From NCBI GenBank assembly GCA_009760855.2, contig WPIO01000012.1, positions 4,914,001 to 4,978,000 of the forward strand: 64,000 nt of DNA, written 5' to 3'. Source of the DNA: Cristatella mucedo. Lineage: Eukaryota; Bryozoa; Phylactolaemata; Cristatellidae. Positions 23,785-32,689 of the stretch are shown one piece after another. Positions within the stretch are counted from its first letter, which is position 1. Every line of letters begins with the position of its first letter. The notes under the pieces are model-generated. The model was given only the letters and a program-made list of their open reading frames with translations. It searched no databases and was not told the origin of the DNA. A program made the position numbers and the translations under genes.

Positions 23785-23940
23785 AAAAATAGAATTCATT
23801 TATATAGCTCCACAAGAGAACTTAATCTCTATTCAGGCGCTTCACATGTGCCTCAGGACTCGAGCCCACGACTTCAGTCAGACCTTGGTCGGGGCGTGCA
23901 CCGTAACCGCTAGACCAAACCAGCTCGGCAACAGTGAACA
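23785..23940 (-). mobile_element. SINE-B copy: tRNA head fused to a LINE-T-like tail
   Basis: Read on the minus strand, it starts with a tRNA-like head. The A-box region GGTTTGGTCTAGCGGTTACG is the complement of 23901-23920, and the B box GGGCTCGAGTCC is the complement of 23856-23867. After the head comes AAGCGCCTGAATAGAGATTA then AGTTCTCTT and an AT-rich end (23785-23845). This aligns with the LINE-T 3' hairpin AAGCGCCTAGAGAGAGATTG then AGTTCTCTGAGG. A second copy with the same join is at 62720-62870. tRNA head plus partner-LINE tail is a known SINE design. Confidence 0.7.
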
Positions 23941-24145
23941 CAACTATCAATTTTTTGGCACATCTGTGGTGATACCTGAACCTATGTTAAATGCTTTGAT
24001 TGATGAGCCACAAAAACTGCCTTACTCTTCAGAAGAACATATACGAATTCAATCAAATTTGTATGATCCTCACAACATTGATGCTATTTCAAAATTAAAC
24101 TGCACATTGCGGAAAATTAGAAGACTTGGTATGCCCCAAAAATAA
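23941..24145 (+). other. Unassigned open stretch downstream of SINE-B
   Basis: About 68 codons ending at TAA 24143-24145, reading FFGTSVVIPEPMLNALIDEP and on to LNCTLRKIRRLGMPQK. The mixed polar/hydrophobic text looks protein-like, but I recognise no domain. The upstream part of the same frame is SINE-B sequence, so the frame start is artificial. It could be an exon fragment or chance. Confidence 0.25.
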
Positions 24146-24334
24146 ATTCTTTGCTGCAACATCTGATCATATGTCTTTGCTAAACATTGTCTTGAACATT
24201 GAATGTCTTTGCTAAACTCGGGAGTGTTCGAATGTGCCTGTGCAATGACTCAGTACATGATATAAACTTCAGGGCCATAATTGTTTGGTTATATTTATTC
24301 GTTGAATATTTTCGTACACAAATAACAAAAATTT

Positions 24335-25110
24335 TAGAAAATTATTTATTAAGATTAAACTTGCATTTGTGACAACCCGTCTTGATTTCTGTAACTCACT
24401 GCTTGCAGGTCTACCGGCCTGCTCAATCAGGCGCTTATAGCTGGAGCAAAACTCTGCAGCCAGGCTTGTCTGTCGTGGGAGTAGCAGTTGTAGCACCACA
24501 CCTGTTCTAGCCGACCTGCACTAGCTACCAGTCAAGCAAAGCATCGAATTTAAGGTTTTGTCACTCACATTTAGGCCACTCCATTCTTTTTCTCAAGCTC
24601 AACATAGCCATTGCCATAGTCATAGCCATAGCCATCCAGCTCCACCTATCAGATCTACTGCCCCACCAGACTAAGCATTGTACCACCAGCTTTCAGAGAG
24701 TCTGTTTACATATACCTCAAAAAACCTCAAATCGTTTGAAGACTCTCCTCAGTTTGTATGCTCCCAAAGCCTGGAACTCACTCCCGAATTCCGTCACGAC
24801 ATCCCCTGACATGACCACATTTAAAGAAAAATTAAAAACGTAATATTCATCAACACATTTAGTGGGTCCCCTTGATTCGTCCTTTATATGCGTCTGCGTG
24901 CTGACACTGTGCATAATGCCACTAACCACACTTGCATGCTGACACTGTGCATAATGGCACTAACCACACTTGCATGCTGATCCTGTGCGTTTTATTGGGC
25001 ATTATCTGCTTAACCGTGTTATTCTTGTTGTTTATCGACCATACTACCACTAACCACCCGATCGGGTTTACTTTGCAGCAAATATAAAGTGCCTAGAAAG
25101 AGATTGAGTT
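24335..25110 (+). mobile_element. LINE-T copy, C-terminus and 3' UTR
   Basis: It begins with TTRLDFCNSLLAGLPACSIR text near 24365 and continues through QNSAARLVCRG to SLTFRPLHS near 24590. It is then interrupted by a short CATAGC-type repeat (about 24603-24640). It continues with the APKAWNSLP block near 24760 and ends in the 3' UTR hairpin near 25090. The UTR word GCATGCTGACACTGTGCATA occurs in tandem near 24900-24960. There are several stops. Confidence 0.75.
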
Positions 25111-25159
25111 ATCTGCTCATGCTCGAAATCTGATCGAGCTCAAGATGTAATTATCTGAT

Positions 25160-26105
25160 CACGCTCAAAATTGGCTCTTCCAGCTTATCTCCTGTTGAAT
25201 CAGCTCGAAAGCTATGTGTCATGTTCCAAAGTGACTTCTCGTTAGACGACCACATGAGCTCCACATTCAAATCTGCCTACTTTCAGCTACATAACATTGC
25301 TAAAATTTGGGCTTGTTTAGATAAAGGTATCGCTTCTAAGGTGGTCCATGCATTTGTGACATCCCGTCTTGACATCTGTTACTCACTGCTTGCTAGCCTA
25401 CCGGCACGAGCAATCAGGCGATTACAGCTGGTGCAAAACTCTGCAGCTAGGCTTGTCTGTCGTGAGCGTCACAGTTGCCACATCAAACCATTTCTCACCT
25501 ACATGCACTGGCTCCCATTCAAGCAACGGATCGACTTCAAGGTTTAGTCACTCACTTTTAAATCACTTCATTCTTTGGCTCCAGCCTATCTCTCAGATCT
25601 ACTGCCCCACCAGGCCAAGCATCGTACCACCCGCTTTTCGGAAATCCGACAGTTTACCAATGTCTCGCACACACCTCAAATCTTTTGGAGACCGTGCATT
25701 GAGTTCGTACGCTCCCACAGCCTGAAACTCACTCCCGACTTAGGTCAGAACATTCCCTGACCTGACCACATTAAAAAGAACATAAAAACACACCTACTTA
25801 GGACAGCATTTAGTGGGTCCCTGTGATTCGTCCTTTACGTGCTTGTGCGTGCTGACACTGTGCATGCTGCCACTAACCACATTTGCATGCTGACCCTGTG
25901 CATGTCACCCCTAACCACGTTGTTCATGTTGTTTATCAAGCATGATATTACTCACGATTCAATCGCGTTTCCCTTTGCAGCAAATGTAAAGCGCCTAGGA
26001 AGAGTTTGAGTTATCCGAGGGTGCTTAATCAAGTGTATTATTATTATTATTATTATTATCCGAGGGCGCTTTATAAAGTGCATTTGACTATTATGATTAT
26101 TATTA
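25160..26105 (+). mobile_element. LINE-T copy with partly duplicated 3' tail
   Basis: From VMFQSDFSLDDHMS near 25218 through DKGIASKVVHAFVTSRLDIC and LTYMHWLPFKQRIDFKV, an in-frame TAG at 25545-25547, then SLKSLHSLAPAYLSDLLPHQ. Frame breaks follow. The hairpin ends near 26035 with ATTATTATTATTATTATTAT. The last part of the tail (ATCCGAGGGCGCTTTATAAA then GTGCATT) is then repeated at about 26059-26105 with its own ATT run. Confidence 0.8.
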
Positions 26106-26109
26106 TTAA

Positions 26110-27380
26110 AATTTATATTTACACTGCACTTTCGTCGAAAATAGCATAAGTGCACTTCTAAAGTGTCTTCTTGATATTGACAGCACGACATATTTTTATT
26201 AGGGATCCGTGCAGCCGCGAGTGGACGTGCGATGGCAAACTCGCAAGATAATAATCCTCCTGTGTGCAATATGTTTACCGCCGAGCAAGGAGGTGCTAGC
26301 ATGTATAATCTGTTGCAGGATTATCTTGGTGATTATGGCAAAAAAACGCTTACCTACCACGAAAGCTTCCCAACGGTCGTTCTCCGACGGCGGTGCAAGA
26401 TTCACAAAGTTTAGTAGCCAGGCCAGTAAAGGTGCGTCGCCTCTTGTCTTAGAGTTGCGCTGCCTTTCCGTCGACGATTGCTTGCGCTTTGTGCTAGGGC
26501 CTTGCCCCCACTCACGGCTCACGGTTCCCGCTGCTCACGACCGACTTTCCCGAATAGCGATCTGTCTGGCTGGAGCGTATGCAAATGATCAGTGTCAGTG
26601 CGAACTCTCCCTTTACGTTATCGCGAAAGTACTTGGCAATGACCAGCAGGCTTGAGTGCTCCGTGTTAGCGTACTTGGGAGGTTTAGCGTAGTTTGGTGT
26701 GCCTGGCTTGATATGCAGCTGCTAGCCGATCTTTATTTTACTTGCAAAAGCACTTGTCAGTGTTCTGTGAACACTGATTGCGGCCCGGCTAGTTATTACC
26801 TCCACAATATCTCTCATTTTCGTAGTAGCTACGTGCATATGAGTGAGGAGAACCAGATCCTGCGGCGTCGCTCGTTCATAGAGCCAGCTAACTTCTTGTA
26901 AATGCCCATAGCGGGCTGGTAAACATGGTCGCCAGCGTAGGATTATATCTACGATGATTAGGCACGCTTTGAGACATCTTTTCTGCTTTGTTTTCTTGCA
27001 AAAAATTTAAAGCTAAACGCTCGACCGTACAACCAAAACTCTGAAACGATAACTTCAAAGCCAAGAAAAATACAAAACTTAATCACTACACCCTAAAACT
27101 TGAACCTATATAATGACTACCCCTAAGCACTGCATCAAATATTCCAACTCCTAAGCTTAAAACGTGCATTAAAAAGTATTGATATAACGTAAGCATATGC
27201 ACAAACTGGTGACCACGTTTAGCAGGAAATGAGCTGATCTAAAAAATGCCGTAGTAGCTGCGAGAATAGAATCTCACCTTAGTTTTCCTTACTAGTATCT
27301 GCCAGAAAGTCAGGTAGCATGTCGTGATGAAACCATTGCTGCAATTCCTTTGTAGCTGAACTACTGGTATCGCAGAAAGA
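26110..27380. other. Unassigned stretch with overlapping frames on both strands
   Basis: Frames at 26209-26655 (+, 148 codons), 26232-26414 (+) and 26199-26522 (-) overlap, so at most one could be real. The minus frame has LLNFVNLAPPSENDRWEAFV. None shows a known domain. The rest is AT-rich without features. Confidence 0.3.
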
Positions 27381-27389
27381 AGCCACATG

Positions 27390-27472
27390 CAAAAGTGTCT
27401 AGAAAGAGATGAGAGTTCTATGAGGGCGATATAACCAGTGCATTGTTGCTATTATTATTATTATTATTATTC
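27390..27472 (+). mobile_element. Tail-only LINE-T insertion
   Basis: GTGTCTAGAAAGAGATGAGA then GTTCTATGAGGGCGATATAA and CCAGTGCATTG(TTGCT)ATTATTATT reproduces the LINE-T 3' hairpin and tail with no LINE UTR upstream. It is either an extreme 5' truncation or a tail-driven SINE-like copy. Confidence 0.6.
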
Positions 27473-27775
27473 ATATTAATGTCATTGTTAAGCCCAGATA
27501 GCTTGCTCTCAATAATGGCAACTAAATGGAAGATTCACAATAGAACCTAGCCCTAATTGAAGTGCTTCCTAATCAGCGTGTGAATAAAACACAGAAGGAG
27601 ATTTATTCACAGGGCTTTTCAAAGTCTGAAATTCAGCCCTAGATTGCAACAACACATGGCACTGGATATTAACATGCTCGAGTAATTAAGATTGTTGATT
27701 ATAAAAGCAAAGCAGCTCTCAGTGTTTTAGCATATTTTCACTAGCTACCATGAATCCTTGCTGCCATTTGATATC

Positions 27776-27853
27776 TGAAAAGAGTCATTCCTGGAAAGTT
27801 TACTACGAATAGCAGAAAATCGTAGTAAACTTTCCAGGGAAGACTCTTTTTTC
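27776..27853. repeat. Foldback element with 19-bp perfect inner stem
   Basis: CCTGGAAAGTTTACTACGA at 27790-27808 is the exact reverse complement of 27820-27838 around an 11-base loop. Outer arms extend the pairing: AAAAGAGTC (left) with GACTCTTTT (right), with small mismatches between. The total length of about 78 bp suits a tiny foldback or MITE remnant, or a pre-miRNA-like hairpin. There is no coding context. Confidence 0.6.
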
Positions 27854-28283
27854 CTTTCTATCTTCATCACATCCTTTTCTGATATCTGTGGGACAATGCC
27901 TTTTACTTTCATTGAATTTTGAATAAGTATTTAGTTTTATGATGCTGCTTTACAAGCAAAACTCACACTATTATAAAGTATGAATAATTATTAAGAATGT
28001 GATTTTAAATGCATGTACCTTGAAGCCAGACTTCTTAGGCTGTCCAGTAGATCGTCATTGTCCATGCAAACGGTCTGTTTCTAATGAGCCTCTACCACAC
28101 AATTCTACAGTTTTTAGTTCCGAAACATTAGAGTGCAAATAAAAACCTGACGTAGCACTGCTATCACATCCAAGAACATTTGCTTTGTAGAAACATACTT
28201 TGCTAATATATATGATTTTAGAATTTTCTTGTACTCCTCACATTAATTTAGCCTAATATCTTGACTATAGCGAAGAATAATTC

Positions 28284-28628
28284 TTGGCTACCCTTGACAA
28301 GTTTGAGAGTGGCTTTAGGGAATCAAAAAGTGAGCTGACAGGAGAAGCAGCTAATAAGTATTCATGTCAGCAAAGGTTTCTCCGTATTCGAAAGGTCTGT
28401 ATTCGTAAGTCAAAATATTGCAAAGGCAGGCTGTATTCACATAAAATTGTGAGCTTTGTGCTTCTCAGATGCAGGGAAGCATTCGAAAATACCTATCTTA
28501 TCATTTATAAATTGACCCCCGACAGAATAGCTCACGCATTTCGAATTTCCGACCAGATCCTTGTGCTAGTTTCCTGCCTCTCAGTTCTTCCGTCTGTTCC
28601 GAAATGCTTCCAACTGGAGCTACTCTAG
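28284..28628 (+). other. Unrecognised 114-codon open frame
   Basis: It starts at ATG 28284 and stops at 28626-28628. The N-terminal half is Lys/Arg-rich and the C-terminal end hydrophobic (FRISDQILVLVSCLSVLP). The FRISDQ DNA segment recurs near 49830-49860, suggesting repeat-derived DNA rather than a unique gene. Confidence 0.2.
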
Positions 28629-28850
28629 AAAGCGCTGCCAATGAGGATAGGATGTAGTAGGATTACCGAAAATACAGTGTGTGGGCACACACTTTCGATA
28701 GACCTACTTAGAATTGGCTGCCGACACTTCTGACGTTTGAAGACTAGCGTCCTCCGAAGGCTTTCACCCATCAGTTTCTTTGAAATGTCTGAAACGTACA
28801 TGCAGTTCAGTAGCTTACCGTGTGGCTGGTGTTCTTATTATTTCTTGTAG

Positions 28851-28991
28851 GTAAAGAGACAGCGCCGAACACTTGCGTCAAGAGAAAAGCTGCCCTGCGA
28901 AGAACGCTCAAAGCGAAGGAAACTTTTACAAAGAAGAGTCAAATACGCTTCTCCCAGAAGAAGATTTCTTCAGGAAGGCAAGGCATTCTAG
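28851..28991 (+). other. Possible small basic exon
   Basis: It follows a good acceptor (ATTATTTCTTGTAG at 28837-28850). One frame stays open for 46 codons to TAG 28989-28991 and is extremely basic (VKRQRRTLASREKLPCEERS, then KRRKLLQRRVK). It lies 1.4 kb upstream of the SET gene on the same strand, but its own stop prevents direct joining. It could be chance in a purine-rich stretch. Confidence 0.2.
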
Positions 28992-29390
28992 GGTTTATAA
29001 CAAATTTCTGGTTAGCAGATTTCGCTAATTTTCAGCCAAACTCATTATTTATATGAAGCATTTAAGTCCGAATAAGTTCTAAGAAATAAACCATCGCCAG
29101 CACTACAGTGAGAAAAATGTTATAATGCCAGCGCATAGCGGTTTTCTGGATGACGATCTGATTGATAAGTCACCAGCAATAGTTGGAAAAATCGGTATTC
29201 CTTAAGCGTTCTTTGATGAACCTTACTAGTAAGGCATCTTTAGCAAAAGTAAGATTATGGCTGTGACAAGAAGCCTTTAAAACCAATAAAAACTTGTTTC
29301 TGTGGTTTTAGTAATACAATTAAAGGTTTTCGTGACTTTAGACGACTAACAGGCATTCTAATACTTGGAGCCAACATTTAAGGATAGGTG

Positions 29391-29876
29391 CTATACTTTC
29401 AGATGAACCTTTTGACGTGGCAAGTGGAAACAAAATATTGTAAATTGTAGTGCAGAACTTATAGCTGTCGTCATCAGGGAATAATTTCTTCTGTTAGCTC
29501 TTCTTCTTTTCATTCGATTAGCAAAAAGCGTTGTCAACGCTAAGACTACACTGGCGCCACTGTGTAGCTTCATGTGAAATAGTTGTACCAGTGAGTGTGG
29601 GTTGTAACTTCCAGAAGAGGTACTACGGAACGTCGGTATAGGCTTTGATGTCAAACAGTCAACAAAAAGTGACGAAAAGGGCTCACCATTTGGAATGTGT
29701 AACATTTGCATGAAAATGATAAAACCGATACTTAAGAATCCTATGAAAATCCAGGACCATAATGAAACGTTTCTTGACTCAGCGATGCAAAGATTAAAGA
29801 GGGAGTTTTTGTAGGTAGACAGATTCGAGAGCTCTTTAAAGATGAGCGGTTCAACAATTTCTGACGGGTGATGCAA
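29391..29876 (-). other. Unrecognised 161-codon open frame with one hydrophobic segment
   Basis: The longest open frame in the AT-rich part between 28 and 30 kb, on the strand opposite the SET gene. WIFIGFLSIGFIIFMQML would make one membrane-spanning helix, and a RMKRRRANRR basic run follows near the C-terminus. I know no family with this layout. Absence of introns and of any homologous motif leaves it doubtful. Confidence 0.25.
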
Positions 29877-30410
29877 AAAATGTGGAATGCGTTTTTACTA
29901 GTCTCTACCAACTTTGTGCGAATTAATTGGAAGAACAACACAATCATCTAGTAAAAGACACGCTGATGCAGAATCAGAGGATCGGCTGAAAATAGAAAAA
30001 ATAGAATGCAGTGAGATACCAGGGAAACTGTCCAATACCGAGCTAGCTGTGTACTGCTAGACACTCCCAAGAGATGCTTCCGATTAGCCGTACAAAATAC
30101 AGGCAAAGAAATATGTGAAGCAGTCTGTTACTTTTGTTTTCAAAGTCATTAACAGTAGGCCTATTACTATTGGGTTGCATTTTAAGATGTTCGCAGTAAT
30201 TTATTTCAGATTAAAAAAAGTAGGGCTAATCTTATAGTTTAACAATCATATTTGGGTTGAGCACGCAACGATCAATAGGAAATGACCAAATCTCTTTTCA
30301 GTAGCATTCTTTTTGTAAACATTTCATGGCCAGTGTAATCTTTCATTCATATCTGCATTCTCAATTTTCTTCGTTATTGGTCAATTTGGTACGCTGTACC
30401 TATTTTTCAG

Positions 30411-30528
30411 CGATGTTACACGCGGAATGGAAAATTTTACTGTGGGCTGGATCAATGAGGTGGACGAGGAATCATTTCCCCAAAACTTTAAATATTGTCC
30501 CACCGTGATCTCTCAAAGAAATAGCAAG
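30411..30528 (+). CDS. Copy A exon: leader to pre-SET
   Basis: Acceptor ACCTATTTTTCAG precedes it and donor GTAAAACT follows. One base completes a codon from a missing upstream exon, then 39 codons read DVTRGMENFTVGWINEVDEE then FPQNFKYCPTVI. The pattern D(I/V)xxGxEN...PxxFxY is the usual entry to the pre-SET in SETMAR/SUV39-type enzymes. Confidence 0.75.
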
Positions 30529-32507
30529 GTAAAACTGAAGAAGAAGCCTGTTCGGGTAAGATGCTTTAGATGTTTTCGCCGGTTATAATTGCTCCGTAAC
30601 AATTGAATTTCCGGCTTACATCCAATTTGTGAAACACTTGAAACCAACTTCTGTCATGACAGTGCGATTGCAAGGGAGACTGCAGAAAAAACTGCCCGTG
30701 CTCAAAGTCATACCGTCAAAATGGAACTTGGTATGATGAGGTAAGTGAAAGACACAAATTCCCTGCTTTAAACGAGCTTTCCGTGCCAGAAGACGAGTGT
30801 AATTATTAGCAAGCAGATTTTCAAAGTCTCTAGCTGTTTCGAGGTTGGTCAAATACTGTTGTCACGACAGCATCAGGGGTGACTAATGTCAATTGAAGGG
30901 TAAAGAGTAATTCCGAGCGATTCATAAGCAATTCAGTGACTCTTGGTCTCCCTGCTGGCAAATGAAGATTTACATTTCACTTCCCGTGCACCGCGAGTCG
31001 TCAATTTTAATGACTAACATCTAATGAATTTCAAAATGTATGAAAGTAGCTTTGAACTTAAGGCTTTTCACAGCATGCATGTTAAGTCGGGTCATAGGAA
31101 AGAAATTAAAACTCAGGAATAAATGCCAATGAATAAAATCACGAGCTCAAACAAATTAAAGACAGGAGATCTCATTGGATCAATATGCGATACAGGTTTT
31201 TGGTCTACATTTTTAAAATCAAGCAATACAATTATGTGACCTCTAAAATCCTTAGCACCAAATGAATTAGCGAGTAGAGCTGTGAAAGAAGCCCTTGTAA
31301 AATAGATAAAATACGAGGTGCCCATTAACATGTACTTGCTAGTATTGCTTGATATTTGCAAATTTCAAATCCCGCACTTTCTGTTTTTTCTGTGATCTTT
31401 TTCAGAATAATCTAATCAGAAGAAAATATAATAATGCTCGGAGCCTCATCACAGAGTGCTCTAGAAAATGCTCCTGCTCGGAAGCGTGCCACAATCGTCT
31501 CATCCAGAAGGGATTGCGGTGAGATTGGTGGCAACTAAAAGACTTACATCGTGCTGACCTCAAGCTGAGGGCGTATTTCAGCTAAACTGTGGAACTAAGA
31601 CTATTATTGACAGAATGCTTAGCCAGTGGGCCATGCGATGTAGCATGCTTCTCTGCGGTGAACGGGTAAAGTAAGATTGCTCCCTTGTCATGCCAGTGTG
31701 TCGCACCACCTTTTAGATACCGCCTTCAGCTATTCAAGACGACCGATTGTGGATGGGGAGTGCGAGCCATGGAAGACATTGCAGCGGGATCATTTGTCTG
31801 CGAGTACGCTGGAATTTTGCAGACGTGCACCGAGATCGAAGGCTTACCAGGCACGTATATGTTTGACTGGAAAGAGGTCAGTGTAAGGTTGGCGGAAGGC
31901 AATGGCAAAGCTTGGCGTAAGAGGATAAAATACATTCGATGCAACATGAAGCACGTACAATTTTGAAGGGCTCTGACATTTGCATTGACGCTACATTAAA
32001 AGGCAACGTCTCACGGTTTATAAACCACAGCTGCGAACCCAACCTGCAGGCTATACATGCTGTTGCGGATCATGCGAGGGCTGGCTGCCCACGAATGGCC
32101 TTCTTCGCCCGAAGAGACATTCAAAAGGGAGAACAATTAAGGTAATGATGCATTGCGTCTTCAAGTTTTTCATTATTCGTTACAATCTATTTATTATTTA
32201 TTCATTCGATATGCCATTATAGGCACACTCCAGACAAAAGCCCAAACTCTCGTTTACATAATTATTGTGGGTGTTCATGGCAGTATGCCTTCTTTACAGA
32301 AGGAATTTGGCTTCCAATTTTCTATTCTTTCGATTAAATCAAATCAACCGCCTTGCGATTTATTAAAATGACGCCCGTGTAATTCTCTGCACCGGCAAAC
32401 GGCCAGGCAAACATTCACCGTATTCTTGTAGCCTTGATTACGGCAACGGAAGAGGTTTCCTCATACAATGCAATTGTGGCTCGGTGAATTGTTTTGAAAA
32501 GGCTTGA
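30411..32507 (+). CDS. SETMAR-like histone-lysine N-methyltransferase (copy A), six exons
   Basis: Exons 30411-30528, 30663-30740, 31406-31518, 31717-31876, 31969-32141 and 32432-32507 join in frame to about 238 residues with stop TGA 32505-32507. Order: DVTRGMENF leader (1-39), first pre-SET cysteines CDCKGDCRKNCPC (from 40), ECSRKCSCSEAC (83-94), giving the nine Cys of the Zn3Cys9 pre-SET cluster. The SET core follows with GWGVRAMEDI, FVCEYAG, RFINHSCEPNL (SAM pocket) and LSLDYG (catalytic Tyr), then post-SET CNCGSVNC. Such enzymes methylate histone lysines using S-adenosylmethionine in the nucleus. The CEYAG and DYG details and the missing SET insert favour the SETMAR branch over SUV39H or G9a. 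No mariner transposase follows. Exon 1 begins in phase 2, so at least one 5' exon with the start codon is missing. An AATAAA lies at 32675-32680. Confidence 0.85.
30663..30740 (+). CDS. Copy A exon: first pre-SET cysteine cluster
   Basis: It starts after AG at 30661-30662 and is followed by a strong donor GTAAGTG. It is 78 bp with phase 0 at both ends, reading CDCKGDCRKNCPCSKSYRQN then GTWYDE. Five cysteines are spaced as in the first half of a Zn3Cys9 pre-SET. The acceptor is weak (CTGTCATGACAG), but both phases fit the neighbouring exons. Confidence 0.8.
31406..31518 (+). CDS. Copy A exon: second pre-SET cysteine cluster
   Basis: Acceptor GATCTTTTTCAG precedes it and donor GTGAGATT follows. 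It is 113 bp, phase 0 to phase 2. It reads NNLIRRKYNNARSLITECSR then KCSCSEACHNRLIQKGLR. The last four pre-SET cysteines (C3C1C3C spacing) and the NRLIQKGLR linker into SET are conserved features of the family. Confidence 0.85.
31717..31876 (+). CDS. Copy A exon: N-terminal SET core
   Basis: The acceptor CACCACCTTTTAG (31704-31716) is chosen over the nearby ATGCCAG because it keeps phase with the previous exon and gives the family text GLR-YRLQLFKT. Donor GTCAGTGT follows. It reads DCGWGVRAMEDIAAGSFVCE then YAGILQTCTE and ends DWKE. Confidence 0.85.
31969..32141 (+). CDS. Copy A exon: SET catalytic segment
   Basis: Acceptor ACAATTTTGAAG precedes it and donor GTAATGAT follows. It reads GSDICIDATLKGNVSRFINH then SCEPNLQAI and CPRMAFFARRDIQKGEQL. 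NHSCEPN contacts S-adenosylmethionine. The final AG completes a Ser codon with the next exon, giving GEQLSLDYG. Confidence 0.85.
32432..32507 (+). CDS. Copy A exon: post-SET and stop
   Basis: Acceptor CGTATTCTTGTAG ends at 32431. It is 76 bp, reading LDYGNGRGFLIQCNCGSVNC then FEKA and TGA. CNCGSVNC supplies the three post-SET cysteines that, with the NHSC cysteine, bind the last zinc next to the active site. The exon was recognised by motif, since it is far too short for ORF listing. Confidence 0.85.
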
Positions 32508-32674
32508 ATGCTCTACAGCTACATGACTTAAAGTCACGAAAGATCACAATTCGGTAAGCCTACAGATATCCGACTACTCACCGAGGCTGTCTACATGCAC
32601 TGTGGTCTTAAGACATACCTAGCCCAACGCAGATGATTTATAAACAATTTTAGCTGTCAATTGGGAAAGCAAAA

Positions 32675-32680
32675 AATAAA
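32675..32680 (+). promoter_or_regulatory. Candidate poly(A) signal of the SET gene
   Basis: AATAAA lies 168 bases downstream of the copy A stop codon, in an A-rich run. It is the first such hexamer on this strand after the gene that I noticed. Confidence 0.35.
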
Positions 32681-32689
32681 GGTAAAGGT

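Noticed and set aside
31685-31966. A single-exon SET protein starting upstream of 31717 and running past 31876
   Set aside because: The frame upstream reads through intron and the frame downstream leaves the SET text. The splice sites at 31716/31717 and 31876/31877 restore the conserved domain.
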